A stretch of DNA of 64,000 nucleotides, taken from the NCBI RefSeq assembly GCF_000293785.1, contig NZ_AKZI01000050.1, positions 1 to 64,000 of the forward strand. Reading direction: 5' to 3'. This document shows, piece after piece, positions 52,784-60,686 of the stretch. Origin of the DNA: Rhodovulum sp. PH10 (lineage in GTDB: Bacteria; Pseudomonadota; Alphaproteobacteria; Rhizobiales; Xanthobacteraceae). The position numbers and the translations under genes were made by a program. How positions within the stretch are numbered: the stretch's first letter is position 1; each line of letters starts with the position of its first letter. The notes beneath the pieces were generated by a model that worked only from the letters and a program-made list of their open reading frames with translations, ran no database searches and was not told the origin of the DNA.

Positions 52784-53137
52784 ATGGGCGAGCGCAAAAC
52801 CGTTATCGTGGTCGACTTTTCCGGCGAGTTGCCGGACGACGTCGACATTATCGACGGCTCGATCGACCTCCTGGACGACGAGGACCGCGCCGACACCCTG
52901 CGAATGCTCGCCGAGATGAAAGCGCGCGGCGAGAAGGTCGAGCGATGGACGCTCGGCGGACCGCCGAAGCCTCGGGACGACGGCCAGCCGGCTGACGACG
53001 ACAAGATGAATTGGACGACTGCGGACGGCCTGACGATCGACGACAGCGAGGGCGAGGGCGAGCCGTTCGACTTCTCGGTCGACGAGGACGACGAGGTGCC
53101 AGAGGACCAGCCGGGCACCGAGCCGCCGAAGCGGTAG
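52784..53137 (+). CDS. Acidic hypothetical protein of the element
   Basis: The 117-residue protein is strongly acidic. It starts with a beta-strand-like segment (ERKTVIVVDFSGELPDDVDI) and continues DLLDDEDRADTLRMLAEMK. The second half is low-complexity Asp/Glu (DDSEGEGEPFDFSVDEDDEV) and likely disordered. Highly acidic small phage proteins can mimic DNA, but there is no direct evidence. It is followed by the repeat-palindrome array. Confidence 0.55.
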   Translation: MGERKTVIVVDFSGELPDDVDIIDGSIDLLDDEDRADTLRMLAEMKARGEKVERWTLGGPPKPRDDGQPADDDKMNWTTADGLTIDDSEGEGEPFDFSVDEDDEVPEDQPGTEPPKR

Positions 53138-53272
53138 CTCTCGCACCCTTCCGCCGCCTCGCGAATCCGCCTTCGTGGCGCCGCAGCGGCGGCCCGTGGT
53201 GCGGGTTCCGGGCCGACCGCTCGCGACATGCCGGAATCCCGATGGCGCACCAGCGGGGGGGGCGGGCAGGCT

Positions 53273-53666
53273 CCTGCGAGGCCGGCGACGCCGGGCTCGT
53301 TGGAAGTGTCATCGTTGGTGCAAATTTGCACCGACGAGCCGACGCCTGCGAGGCCGGCGACGCCGGGGCGGGCCGACACCAACCCCTTCCGTTTTGGAAG
53401 GGGTTTTCCGTGGACGACCACCCTGCGGGGACGGCGGCGCCGGGGCGGGCCTACTCGTGTCGGGTCGTCGGTATCAATTGATACCGACGAGGCCCTGCGA
53501 GGCCGGCGACGCCGGGCTCGTTGGAAGTGGACCGTACCCATATCCATCGCGGCGCACGACTGCACCCCGGCCGAACCATGTGTGTCGCGCACATAGTTGC
53601 CGCGGCCACCCTGCAGGGCCGGGAGCGCCGGGGCGAGAACTGACCAGTTGCCTGTGAGACACAGGC
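53273..53666. repeat. Array of GC-rich repeats alternating with palindromes
   Basis: Five copies of a roughly 24-36-bp GC-rich repeat beginning CCTGCGAGGCCGGCGACG (exact in copies 1, 2 and 4, diverged in 3 and 5) start at 53273, 53345, 53422, 53494 and 53610, mostly 72-77 bp apart. Each repeat is itself an imperfect hairpin. Different palindromes lie between or after them: GGTGCAAATTTGCACC (53317-53332); AACCCCTTCC/GGAAGGGGTT with TTTT after it (53381-53409); GGTATCAATTGATACC (inside a perfect 26-bp palindrome, 53465-53490); a weaker ATGTG...CACAT (53578-53594); and AACTG/CAGTT plus GCCTGTG/CACAGGC (53638-53666). The 557-bp gap 53138-53694 has no supported gene. Confidence 0.8.
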
Positions 53667-53694
53667 GGCTTGCACCTTCGTCTTACAGGCACAG

Positions 53695-54066
53695 TTACGT
53701 ACCGGCCCGCTTCCGTCGCCGCTTCGGCTCGGGCTCGGGCGGCGGCTTCGGAAGACTCGCGATGTATTCCGTGGCGTAGCGCTCTACGATCTCGAGCGCG
53801 GCCTTCTGCCCGGCCTTCTGCATCGCCTCGACCATGTCGAGCACGGTCGGCGGCTTGGCCAGAAACTCAGCGAGCAATTCTTCGTGCCATGGTTCCGCGC
53901 CGAGGCTGTGCTTGTGAAGTATGAGGTCGCGCCCCGCGGCGATGTACTGTCCGGCTAACAACTCGTGCAGCTCGTCGGATGCATTGTCCTCCGAAGACAC
54001 CGCCGCAAGCCGCTCCTTCATCCGCGCCCGATGCCGGGCCTGCCGTTCGGCGTTCGTGAGAGCCAT
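53695..54066 (-). CDS. Basic hypothetical protein of the element
   Basis: The 123-residue protein starts MALTNAERQARHRARMKERL, a start common to small phage and plasmid proteins. Its middle is helical (LHELLAGQYIAAGRDLILHK, then AGQKAALEIVERYATEYI), and the tail is Pro-rich and strongly basic (EPEPKRRRKRAGT), fitting nucleic-acid binding. The ATG follows AACGGAGG. Twin CGTTACGTAACG palindromes lie just upstream, so its promoter is probably repressed by a dimeric regulator. Confidence 0.6.
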   Translation of the reverse strand: MALTNAERQARHRARMKERLAAVSSEDNASDELHELLAGQYIAAGRDLILHKHSLGAEPWHEELLAEFLAKPPTVLDMVEAMQKAGQKAALEIVERYATEYIASLPKPPPEPEPKRRRKRAGT

Positions 54067-54074
54067 GATGCCTC

Positions 54075-54113
54075 CGTTACGTAACGACGTGCTTATGGAG
54101 CCGTTACGTAACG
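54075..54113. promoter_or_regulatory. Twin CGTTACGTAACG operators
   Basis: Two perfect 12-bp palindromes CGTTACGTAACG lie at 54075-54086 and 54102-54113, with centres 27 bp apart. They are directly upstream of the leftward gene starting at 54066, overlapping its likely promoter and leader. A related half-site (GTTACGTA) occurs at the gene's far end near 53694. Confidence 0.75.
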
Positions 54114-54216
54114 AACGCAAGGGGGAAAGCAGAGACTTGCTCAATCGTCCCTTGTCGCTTTCAGGTTGCGGCGCTACGGTTCTACCGCGGCACCAGGGAG
54201 GCGGCGGGAGGCGGAC

Positions 54217-54630
54217 GTGTGGCGGTGCTTGGTGGTCGTGGTTGCGGCGGTCGGACTCGTCGGATGCGCGACCGCGGCCCGGAAGAAGATGGACGAAGGC
54301 GCGATGTGGCGCCGTGTCGACTGCAGAGAAGAAGGCACCGCCGAGACATCGCAGGAGAGCAATCTTGCGCTGACGATCTGCAAGACGCGCGCGGAAGCCG
54401 CAGGCGAGGCGGCTGCAGCGTCGGTCCCGTCCGGACGCGGCACCGCCGACGCCATCGCGGCCGGAATTCAGATGGGCCAGACGCGCGTCAAGGTCGGCGA
54501 CAACATCATGATCTCGTGCATGGCCGAGCGCGGTTATCTGCTCCGCACGAACGCCGAGCACGAAGCGGCTTGCCCCACGCCACCGCCGCCGACACCCTCA
54601 GCCAAACCGAAGAGAGCGTCCGCGCAATAA
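54217..54630 (+). CDS. Small lipoprotein of the element
   Basis: The 137-residue protein has a hydrophobic leader (VVVVAAVGL) and a lipobox VGCA (Cys about 16). The mature part has three further cysteines (VDCREEGTAE, ICKTRAEA, ISCMAERGYLL) and a Pro-rich end. The CMAERGYLL phrase is typical of small exported proteins with a C-x-x-x-(K/R)GY motif. The GTG start has GGGAGG upstream. It is probably envelope cargo, like the PEGA lipoprotein at the element's tRNA end. Confidence 0.65.
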   Translation: MWRCLVVVVAAVGLVGCATAARKKMDEGAMWRRVDCREEGTAETSQESNLALTICKTRAEAAGEAAAASVPSGRGTADAIAAGIQMGQTRVKVGDNIMISCMAERGYLLRTNAEHEAACPTPPPPTPSAKPKRASAQ

Positions 54631-54710
54631 ACGACCGGGACCCTCGTGAGCCCCGGCCGCCCGAGCCCCGCCGGTTCATCCACGGTCGGGATGACGCGCC
54701 GTTGCAGGCT

Positions 54711-55085
54711 CTACAGCCCCAGCCTCGTCTTCGCCCAATGCTCAACGGCCGCCGTCGCGACAGACTTGATCACGGAAAGAGGCAACGACGCCAGTTCAGT
54801 CGCCGAAAGTTTCGTCTTAATCTGATGCCAGACCGTGTCGTTCTTGAGAGACGCGACAAAGTCGTGTCCCTCCCAAGTCAAATCGCGAACGAGAACTAAG
54901 GCATAAGGGCGGTTGATCTGTCGGTTTTCGATTCCGTCGATCATTCCCGCAGCGAATAGAAGCTCAATGTGACGTCCAACGACAAGATCATCCTCTCCGT
55001 CGATTTTGATTTCGCGCGGTTTGAGGTCTGCCTTCGCCTCGATTGCGAGCAGAACCGTGCGCACCATTTCCATGTCGCGCCGCAC
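54711..55085 (-). CDS. DUF2513 domain protein
   Basis: The 124-residue protein matches DUF2513: it starts VRRDMEMVRTVLLAIEAKAD and continues VVGRHIELLFAAGMIDGIEN, LTWEGHDFVASLKNDTVWHQIK. This is a winged-helix-like fold often found in phage elements and plasmids and of unknown function. The GTG start at 55085 was chosen because DUF2513 proteins begin at this motif and GGGGGG precedes it, although the frame is open to 55292. It follows the capsid gene in the same direction. Confidence 0.75.
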   Translation of the reverse strand: MRRDMEMVRTVLLAIEAKADLKPREIKIDGEDDLVVGRHIELLFAAGMIDGIENRQINRPYALVLVRDLTWEGHDFVASLKNDTVWHQIKTKLSATELASLPLSVIKSVATAAVEHWAKTRLGL

Positions 55086-55301
55086 TTTGACCCCCCGAAG
55101 CGTGTCCAGGGAAATCGTATAGACGTCGCCAGTTTCAGCAACGCGAACGGAAGCAGATTCAATCATCCCCATAACCCGCGCGCACACCGAACGCACCATC
55201 GTCGTACGCGTAGCCACACCGCTCCCGCCCAACACCGGGCATCCGTTGCGAGGCGTTACGGTCGGCGCCGAGCACCAAGCCCGGCGCCGCACTCGCCGCG
55301 A

Positions 55302-56408
55302 TCAGACCGAAGCCGCAACCTTGATCTTGCGCAGCGCCTCGGCCTTCACCACGTCGCCCCCGACCCGGCGACGGCAGTGGAACCGGACCAGACCGTTCGT
55401 CGCTTGCGTGTACGGATCACGAAGGATCGTCATATCCACGCGATCGAAGATGCGATACCCGCTCGCGAAGTCGCCGAGCACGATCGGGAAGGCACCCCCG
55501 GCGATGTCCGGCATGTCGGGCGCGTCGATCACCGGCCGGCCGAGCAGCGTGCTCGGCTGGTCGGGCTGAAGGCCCGGCGCCCACAGGTATTGCCCCTGCC
55601 CGTCCTTGAGCTTGCGAATCGCCGCCAGCGTCGTGGAATTGAGCATCCACGCCGATCGCGACCGGTAGAACGCCGGCAGGGCGTACAGCGCATCGATCAG
55701 AGCGTCGGCCGTGATCGTGCTCGCATGACCCGATGCGACCTGAGGCACAGCCGCCGACGAGAGAATGCCGAACGGCTTGTTGACGCCGTCGCCGCTGACG
55801 AACGCCGCGCCCTCGATCCGCCCGAACTCTTCCGCGAGGTCGGCCGCGATCTCCTGCTCGATCGGGAATTCGCTGTCCTCCACGAGCTTGATGCTCGCGT
55901 CGACATAGCACGCCGCCTCGTGAGCCGAGATCGTGAGCTGACCGTACGCCGCCTGCGTCGCCGATCGAGCTTGCTCTTCACCCACCCAATGCGCGGTCGG
56001 CGCGGCCGTCCGCTTGGGCAGGATGATCTGAGAACTCGACATCCGGCCGACCCGCGCGGCCTGACGGACCGGGCTGAACTGGACCAGATTCTTGATGATC
56101 TCGCGCTGGAATTGCGAGGTCACCAGATAGCCGCCGTCCTGATTGGACCCGACCGTGAGCGACTTGCGCTCGACCTCGGGCAGAGACTCGACGCCGCGCC
56201 GGATGAAATTGGAGAACGCCTTCTCCTCCAGCGTCGGCCCCTTCTTCACCTCGGCGCCCCCGCCGGTCCCGGTGCGGTTCATCGCCGTCTCGATCTCGTC
56301 GCCGCGCTTGTGCTCGGCCTCGAGCTTCGCCTCGATCTCGTCGAAACGCTTGTTGGTGGTCGTCACCATCGATTCGATGGCGGACTTTACTTCGTCAACG
56401 ACAGGCAT
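55302..56408 (-). CDS. HK97 family phage major capsid protein
   Basis: The 368-residue protein has the HK97-type layout: an N-terminal helical delta domain (residues 1-75, IESMVTTTNKRFDEIEAKLE), then the mature coat starting near GSNQDGGYLVTSQFQREII. Coat-domain signatures include KRTAAPTAHWVGEEQARS, EFGRIEGAAFVSGDGVNKPFG (read in parts) and LGRPVIDAPDMPDI. The prohead protease directly upstream should remove the delta domain. The gene is the last of the packaging operon and appears intact. Confidence 0.93.
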   Translation of the reverse strand: MPVVDEVKSAIESMVTTTNKRFDEIEAKLEAEHKRGDEIETAMNRTGTGGGAEVKKGPTLEEKAFSNFIRRGVESLPEVERKSLTVGSNQDGGYLVTSQFQREIIKNLVQFSPVRQAARVGRMSSSQIILPKRTAAPTAHWVGEEQARSATQAAYGQLTISAHEAACYVDASIKLVEDSEFPIEQEIAADLAEEFGRIEGAAFVSGDGVNKPFGILSSAAVPQVASGHASTITADALIDALYALPAFYRSRSAWMLNSTTLAAIRKLKDGQGQYLWAPGLQPDQPSTLLGRPVIDAPDMPDIAGGAFPIVLGDFASGYRIFDRVDMTILRDPYTQATNGLVRFHCRRRVGGDVVKAEALRKIKVAASV

Positions 56409-56409
56409 G

Positions 56410-57054
56410 TCACGATCTCCTGATCATGAGGGTTTCGGCACGCTCCCGAATGAAGCGCGCCAGGTCGGAGACCGCTGCTCGCTCGGCATCTCGCCGAACG
56501 TCTTCGGCCGGGACGAAACCCTTCGAAGTGTAGAGTTTCGCCCGCTCTCGCGCGAATCCTGCATCCCGCAAGAACCGCTCGAATTCACGTTCCGTCGTGA
56601 TTTCCTCCGACTTCACGGCGATGACACGCGCGCCGGTGTTCATCGGGAAAGTCACGACGCTGATCTCGTACAGGTCGACCTCGCGCAACAGCCGCGTCCC
56701 GGTCTTGTTGTCACGATCCGAGCGAACCGTCTTGTAGCCGATCGACAGCCCAGTCGCGACGCGCTCGCGCAGAAGCTCGTACGTCTCTTTCGCCTTGGCG
56801 AGGCCGAGCAGAAGCCGGCCCTTGACGTATAGCCCACGGCCGTTCTCGGTGAGCGCATCCCATCGCCCGATCGGTGCGTCCTGATCATGCGACCACAGCA
56901 TCGGCACGCCGTCGGCCTTGGTCGCCAGCGATTTGGCGAAGGCGCCGCGCACCACCTGATCCCCGCCCTCGTCGAGATCGTAGGTCGACGCATAGCCCTC
57001 GACCTCCCCGGTATCGCCGAGAGCCTTCACCTCGAATTTCAGCGGCTGCAACAT
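56410..57054 (-). CDS. HK97 family prohead protease
   Basis: The 214-residue protein matches the U35 HK97 prohead protease. It has EVEGYASTYDLDEGGDQVVR, then MLWSHDQDAPIGRW with the catalytic His, GLSIGYKTVRSD with the catalytic Ser, and EVDLYEISVVTFPMN. It should cleave the capsid scaffold domain during maturation. It starts at the end of the preceding gene (TGATG) and ends one base before the capsid gene, so the three are coupled. Confidence 0.93.
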   Translation of the reverse strand: MLQPLKFEVKALGDTGEVEGYASTYDLDEGGDQVVRGAFAKSLATKADGVPMLWSHDQDAPIGRWDALTENGRGLYVKGRLLLGLAKAKETYELLRERVATGLSIGYKTVRSDRDNKTGTRLLREVDLYEISVVTFPMNTGARVIAVKSEEITTEREFERFLRDAGFARERAKLYTSKGFVPAEDVRRDAERAAVSDLARFIRERAETLMIRRS

Positions 57055-57347
57055 CACGACACCATCCGCTCGCCGTCCGGCATCCGATCGCGATAGCCGT
57101 TCGCCGCGCTGCGCAGGATGGAAAGCGCGACGTTCGGATGCCCGCGCTCGATCGCCCGTGCCGCAGCCTCGAACAGCATCAGGGCGACGTGCCGCGAATC
57201 CGCCAGCGCCTCGACGCACCGCGCCATCGCCTGCCGCGGATCGACCGGCATGTCGCCGCCGGCCGCGAGCCGGGCATGGTAGCCCACCAGATCACTCATG
57301 ATCGTCGCCGATAGCGGCGGACGGTCCATCACCTCAAAGTCGTCCAC
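57054..57347 (-). CDS. Small unknown protein between terminase and protease
   Basis: The 97-residue protein is helical (LVGYHARLAAGGDMPVDPRQ, then ARAIERGHPNVALSILRSAA) and matches no family I recognise. It occupies the slot where HK97-like phages encode the portal, but at 97 residues it is far too small to be a portal. The GTG start has AGGAGG at ideal spacing and overlaps the end of the large terminase by 19 bp. ATG 57329 is the alternative. A packaging or scaffolding role is guessed from position only. Confidence 0.6.
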   Translation of the reverse strand: MDDFEVMDRPPLSATIMSDLVGYHARLAAGGDMPVDPRQAMARCVEALADSRHVALMLFEAAARAIERGHPNVALSILRSAANGYRDRMPDGERMVS

Positions 57348-58801
57348 GGCGACCTCCTGATGTCTGCGGATGACATGATCAGCTCGCCCGGCGTATCGGG
57401 CGGGCTCACATACCAGCGGAACGGCTCGGCCCGCGGCCGGACGCACAGCCAAATCGCACCCGCCACGGCGTTGGCCAGGTCGTCGTGCCCGCCCGGCGGA
57501 TGGTCGACGCTGTCACGCCCTCCCCGCGACGTCCGGCGCTCCAGGGCGACGATCTGATTGACCAGACGCTCGTCGTCGAGCAGCGACACCCGCGAGGAAT
57601 TGAGCGCCGGCACGAGGGCGAGATAGACCTCGGACTTGGTCGCCTCGGACAGCCGATACTCGATCCTGTGCCGGCGGAACGGCTCGCGCACCCACTCGCC
57701 CGCGTAGCGGTCGCCCGTCACAACGCCGCAGCCGTACGCCGCGAGCAGTCCGGCGAATTCCTCGACCACGGCCTCGGGCGAGTACTGCGGCCTGACTTCG
57801 CGGGTCATGTCGAGCACAGCCCGATTGCCGTCGCGGTGCGCGATGGCAAGGGTCATGCTGTCGCTGCTGCCGCCGCTCGGGTCGACGAAGCCGTGATAGA
57901 CGACACCCTCGGCCCGCGGGCGCTCCGTCACGCCGCGCGACACCGCGGCGTCGACCACCTCGCGCGCGACCAGGCTCTCGACGTCGGTGCGGAACTCGCC
58001 CCCGTACTCCGCAGCCGCAACGGCCGGGTCCGCCTCGTATGCCCTCTCGACGACGCGCTGTGACAGCGTGCTGTTGAACGCGCGGCTGTGCCCCTTGGCG
58101 ACCAGCACGTCGCCGGGACGGCCGTAGCAGCGCTGCCAGGTGCGGAACAACTCGCCGCGCCGGGCGTAGGGCGACGAGATCACCATCAACATCCCGCCCG
58201 TGGTCGCCAACGAAGGCCGCAGAGCGTCCAGGACCTCCTTGTCCGGGTTGCGCGAGCCCTCGATCTGCCAGAATGCCGCCTCGTCACAAATGGCCGAGAC
58301 GCCCGTGATGCTGCGGATTGTCCTGAAGTTTGCTGGCCGGACCTGGACGTCGACCCGCGTCGACAGCCGCAGCGTGTCCGCGGTCTGGGATTCGACGGTC
58401 GACCGCAGAAGGGGAGACTGCGTCAGCACGCCCGAGATATGCTGGAATGCCCGATCGGCCTGGACCTGGGAGAGCGCCAACACCGGCAGCACGCCCCGCT
58501 CGCCGGGCGCCAGCACGTCGGACCAATCGCACAGGGCCGCCGCGTAGGCGCCGAACGTACCGGCCGCCCGCGTCTTGCCGCCCCGCCGGCCGACGATCGC
58601 CCACAACTCGGCCACGCGCTCGCCCGGCTCATGGTCGAGCCCGGTCACAGCACGGAACTCGATCCGCTCGGCGGCCGTCAGGGCCTCGCCCATCGCGGCG
58701 ATCAGGAGCAGCCGCCAGAGCGCCCACGACGGGCCAGGGATGGCCTGGCCGAGCAACTGCGGGTCGGACAGGGCCTCGCGCATGGTGATACGGGGCGTCA
58801 C
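57329..58801 (-). CDS. Phage terminase large subunit
   Basis: The 490-residue protein has an N-terminal packaging ATPase with Walker A WAIVGRRGGKTRAAG and Walker B VSAICDEAAFW. An RNase H-like nuclease domain carries its acidic residues in GFVDPSGGSSDS, VVTGDRYAGEW and PPGGHDDLANAV. It cuts and pumps DNA into the prohead. The GTG start at 58801 has a strong AGGAGG upstream and overlaps the stop of the small-subunit gene (GTGA). The frame continues upstream out of phase with any conserved sequence and was trimmed. All key motifs look intact. Confidence 0.92.
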   Translation of the reverse strand: MTPRITMREALSDPQLLGQAIPGPSWALWRLLLIAAMGEALTAAERIEFRAVTGLDHEPGERVAELWAIVGRRGGKTRAAGTFGAYAAALCDWSDVLAPGERGVLPVLALSQVQADRAFQHISGVLTQSPLLRSTVESQTADTLRLSTRVDVQVRPANFRTIRSITGVSAICDEAAFWQIEGSRNPDKEVLDALRPSLATTGGMLMVISSPYARRGELFRTWQRCYGRPGDVLVAKGHSRAFNSTLSQRVVERAYEADPAVAAAEYGGEFRTDVESLVAREVVDAAVSRGVTERPRAEGVVYHGFVDPSGGSSDSMTLAIAHRDGNRAVLDMTREVRPQYSPEAVVEEFAGLLAAYGCGVVTGDRYAGEWVREPFRRHRIEYRLSEATKSEVYLALVPALNSSRVSLLDDERLVNQIVALERRTSRGGRDSVDHPPGGHDDLANAVAGAIWLCVRPRAEPFRWYVSPPDTPGELIMSSADIRRSPWTTLR

Positions 58802-59199
58802 TCTGCGGCCTCCTGGGGCACGTCCCGGCGAGCGGCGAGGTACTGCGCAATGCTCGGGGTCACGTCCTTCGCGCGGCGCTCGAGCCCGAGATCGGCGAGC
58901 AGCCGGCGCAGCGCGTTGGCGGCGGTGGTGAACGCCGCGATGTCCAGCGCCTCGCCCTGAGCGAACGCGGCCTCGGCCTGCTCGCACCACACGACCAGCG
59001 TCGCGGCCCGGCGGATGATTGCCTCCTGGGCGGCGCTCGGGTCGCCCCCGACGTCGCGCCGCATCTCGCCGATGAGGTCGCGGTACCGACGCGCCGCAGC
59101 CGATCGGCCGTCCACCCCGTCGAGCACGGTCGCGCCGTTCGCCAGCCGCGAGCGGGCGACGGGCGAGGTCGGGACTTTCATCGGGCGGCCGCGGGGCAT
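58798..59199 (-). CDS. Probable terminase small subunit
   Basis: The 133-residue protein begins MPRGRPMKVPTSPVARSRLA and contains a helical core (AAARRYRDLIGEMRRDVGGD, then AAQEAIIRRAATLVVWCEQ). This is typical in length and style of small terminase or P27-like subunits encoded just before the large subunit. It starts the leftward packaging operon and its TGA overlaps the large-subunit start. The start is set by GAGG upstream of ATG 59199; ATG 59181 is the alternative. Assignment is mainly by position. Confidence 0.65.
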   Translation of the reverse strand: MPRGRPMKVPTSPVARSRLANGATVLDGVDGRSAAARRYRDLIGEMRRDVGGDPSAAQEAIIRRAATLVVWCEQAEAAFAQGEALDIAAFTTAANALRRLLADLGLERRAKDVTPSIAQYLAARRDVPQEAAE

Positions 59200-59227
59200 C
59201 TTCAGGGCCTCGAAATGGTCCGCGAAC

Positions 59228-59246
59228 GCGGACACTATGCGGACAC
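59228..59246 (-). repeat. Inverted copy of the paired GTGTCCGC repeat
   Basis: Read leftwards this is GTGTCCGCATAGTGTCCGC, differing by one base from the copy at 49878-49896. It lies about 30 bp upstream of the small-terminase start, so it could be an operator of the packaging operon. Confidence 0.6.
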
Positions 59247-59271
59247 ATATAGCACGTTGAGCAGATTCGTG

Positions 59272-59512
59272 CAATGATCTCAAAGATATGTCTCCGTAAC
59301 TCCCATGATTTATAATCATCTTAGCGCCGGTGGCGGGATGGCCGGGGTTGGGCCAAGGGAAAAAACGGCAGCGGGTCAAGATTGGCGCGGGTCCTTCTTC
59401 CCCACATTCTCCCCCCGTCGCATGTCGCACTTCCGTCGCAAGTCGTCGCATGTGCGACGGGTCACACTGTCGCGTCGCGTCGCACCTTCCTATAAGGTGC
59501 GCGACGTGCGAC
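59272..59512. promoter_or_regulatory. Origin-like region: AT-rich patch plus GTCGCA iterons
   Basis: The 326-bp gap 59200-59525 between helicase and terminase genes holds an AT-rich patch (59272-59320) with the inverted repeat ATGATT-TAT-AATCAT (59305-59319). Seven GTCGCA/TGCGAC hexamers follow (59417, 59424, 59435, 59445, 59453 inverted, 59479, 59507 inverted). Two inner ones form the palindrome CGTCGCATGTGCGACG (59444-59459), and a hairpin GCACCTT...AAGGTGC follows. Repeats plus an AT-rich stretch beside a replicative helicase gene fit a replication origin. A repressor site cluster for the packaging promoter is the alternative. Confidence 0.6.
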
Positions 59513-59525
59513 ACCTGCTGGGACA

Positions 59526-60686
59526 TCATGCGGCCCGCCAGACAAGGCCGTCCCTCTCTCCGATCATCTTCCGATTGGCGAGGCTGTTTCTGATCCGCCG
59601 GAACGCCTCCCGGGGGTTCGCTTCCTCTCGATCGAGCACGCCGCGGGCGAAAAGCTCATCTCGCCATTTATCGGCACTGACCGCTGTGAGCCCTTTGGGG
59701 AGACCGAACGCGACGGGCGGGGGCTTGCCGTGGTCGAGGGCGCAGTCGACGAGAATATCGAGCGCGAGGCGTTGCCGGTCGTTGAGCCTGCGCTTGAGCT
59801 CGCCGGGGACGCGTTCGCCTCCGCTCCATTCCCATTGTTCGCCCAACCACACCTTCACCGGCGCGAAATCAGCTCGGGTCGCCGGGGTACGCTCGCGGGC
59901 TTTGCGGAACTCCAGAACGAATGACACGTCGGTGTCGTCGCGGCGAACCGCCTCGAGCACCATAACGGTGTCGAGCTGCCATTCCCGGGTCTTGGTGCCG
60001 TAGCCGCGGGTTTCGTCGTGGCCGGTGTGGTGGACCCACACTTGGCCGATGCTGCGCCGGGTCAGCGACCTGACCCAGGGCATCGTCTGTTGCCACGACT
60101 CTTCGTCCTTCATGTCGCCGGCCGTCAGGCACATGATGCTGTCGAAGATGATCAGGTCGACGCCGCCGAGTCTCTCGATCAGCGCTTCGATGCAGGCCTG
60201 ACCGGCCGGCGTATTGAGCGGAGCGAAGTTCTCGATATCCTCGTGCGAGAAGGCAAAGAAGCCGGCGGGTGTTTCACCGAGGCGTCCCGTCGCGTCAGTA
60301 ATTCGCTGTTGCAAAAGGCGACGCGACATCTCGCCATCGATGTAGAGCACCTTCGCGGGCCGGCGGGCTGCCCAATGCAGGAAGCTGGTTCCGGCTGCAA
60401 CAGCCATCCCGAGCGCCATAGCGAAGTTGGTCTTCCCGAGCCCGGTGCCGGCGACGAGCAGCGCCCGGGACGTCGTCGAGAGCCAATCGCCCATGATCAT
60501 GTCGGGCGACGGCAAGTCACGGGCGAGCCATTCCGAGATCGAGAGCGGGATGCCGGTAAAGTCGAATTCGGGCGGGTGCTGCTGCCGCGAGGTGCCGTAG
60601 TCGTCCGGACCGTTCGGCGGCGGTTCGTCGTCGGGTGGCGGCGTGAACTGCTCGAAATCGTAGTCGCGGGCGTTGGCGTGCATCAT
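59526..60686 (-). CDS. RepA-like replicative helicase (AAA ATPase)
   Basis: The 386-residue protein is a RecA-fold ATPase of the RSF1010 RepA/DnaB-like group: Walker A VAGTGLGKTNFAMALG (about residues 84-99), ADP-contact YIDGEMSRRLLQQRI, Walker B LIIFDSIMCLTAGD, and QVWVHHTGHDETRGYG for motif 3. An N-terminal Pro/Asp-rich stretch is poorly conserved. The C-terminal 90 residues look like a winged helix. It overlaps the end of the primase gene, so the two are co-translated and probably replicate the element together. Either of the paired ATGs may start it. Confidence 0.88.
   Translation of the reverse strand: MMHANARDYDFEQFTPPPDDEPPPNGPDDYGTSRQQHPPEFDFTGIPLSISEWLARDLPSPDMIMGDWLSTTSRALLVAGTGLGKTNFAMALGMAVAAGTSFLHWAARRPAKVLYIDGEMSRRLLQQRITDATGRLGETPAGFFAFSHEDIENFAPLNTPAGQACIEALIERLGGVDLIIFDSIMCLTAGDMKDEESWQQTMPWVRSLTRRSIGQVWVHHTGHDETRGYGTKTREWQLDTVMVLEAVRRDDTDVSFVLEFRKARERTPATRADFAPVKVWLGEQWEWSGGERVPGELKRRLNDRQRLALDILVDCALDHGKPPPVAFGLPKGLTAVSADKWRDELFARGVLDREEANPREAFRRIRNSLANRKMIGERDGLVWRAA

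Noticed and set aside
53381-53409. Stand-alone intrinsic terminator for the acidic protein gene
   Set aside because: The hairpin with TTTT could terminate transcription, but it is about 240 bp from the stop and fits the repeat-palindrome pattern, so it is described within the array.
53273-53666. Possible CRISPR array
   Set aside because: Repeats are only partly conserved, spacing varies (72-116 bp), the spacers are palindromes and no cas gene is present.
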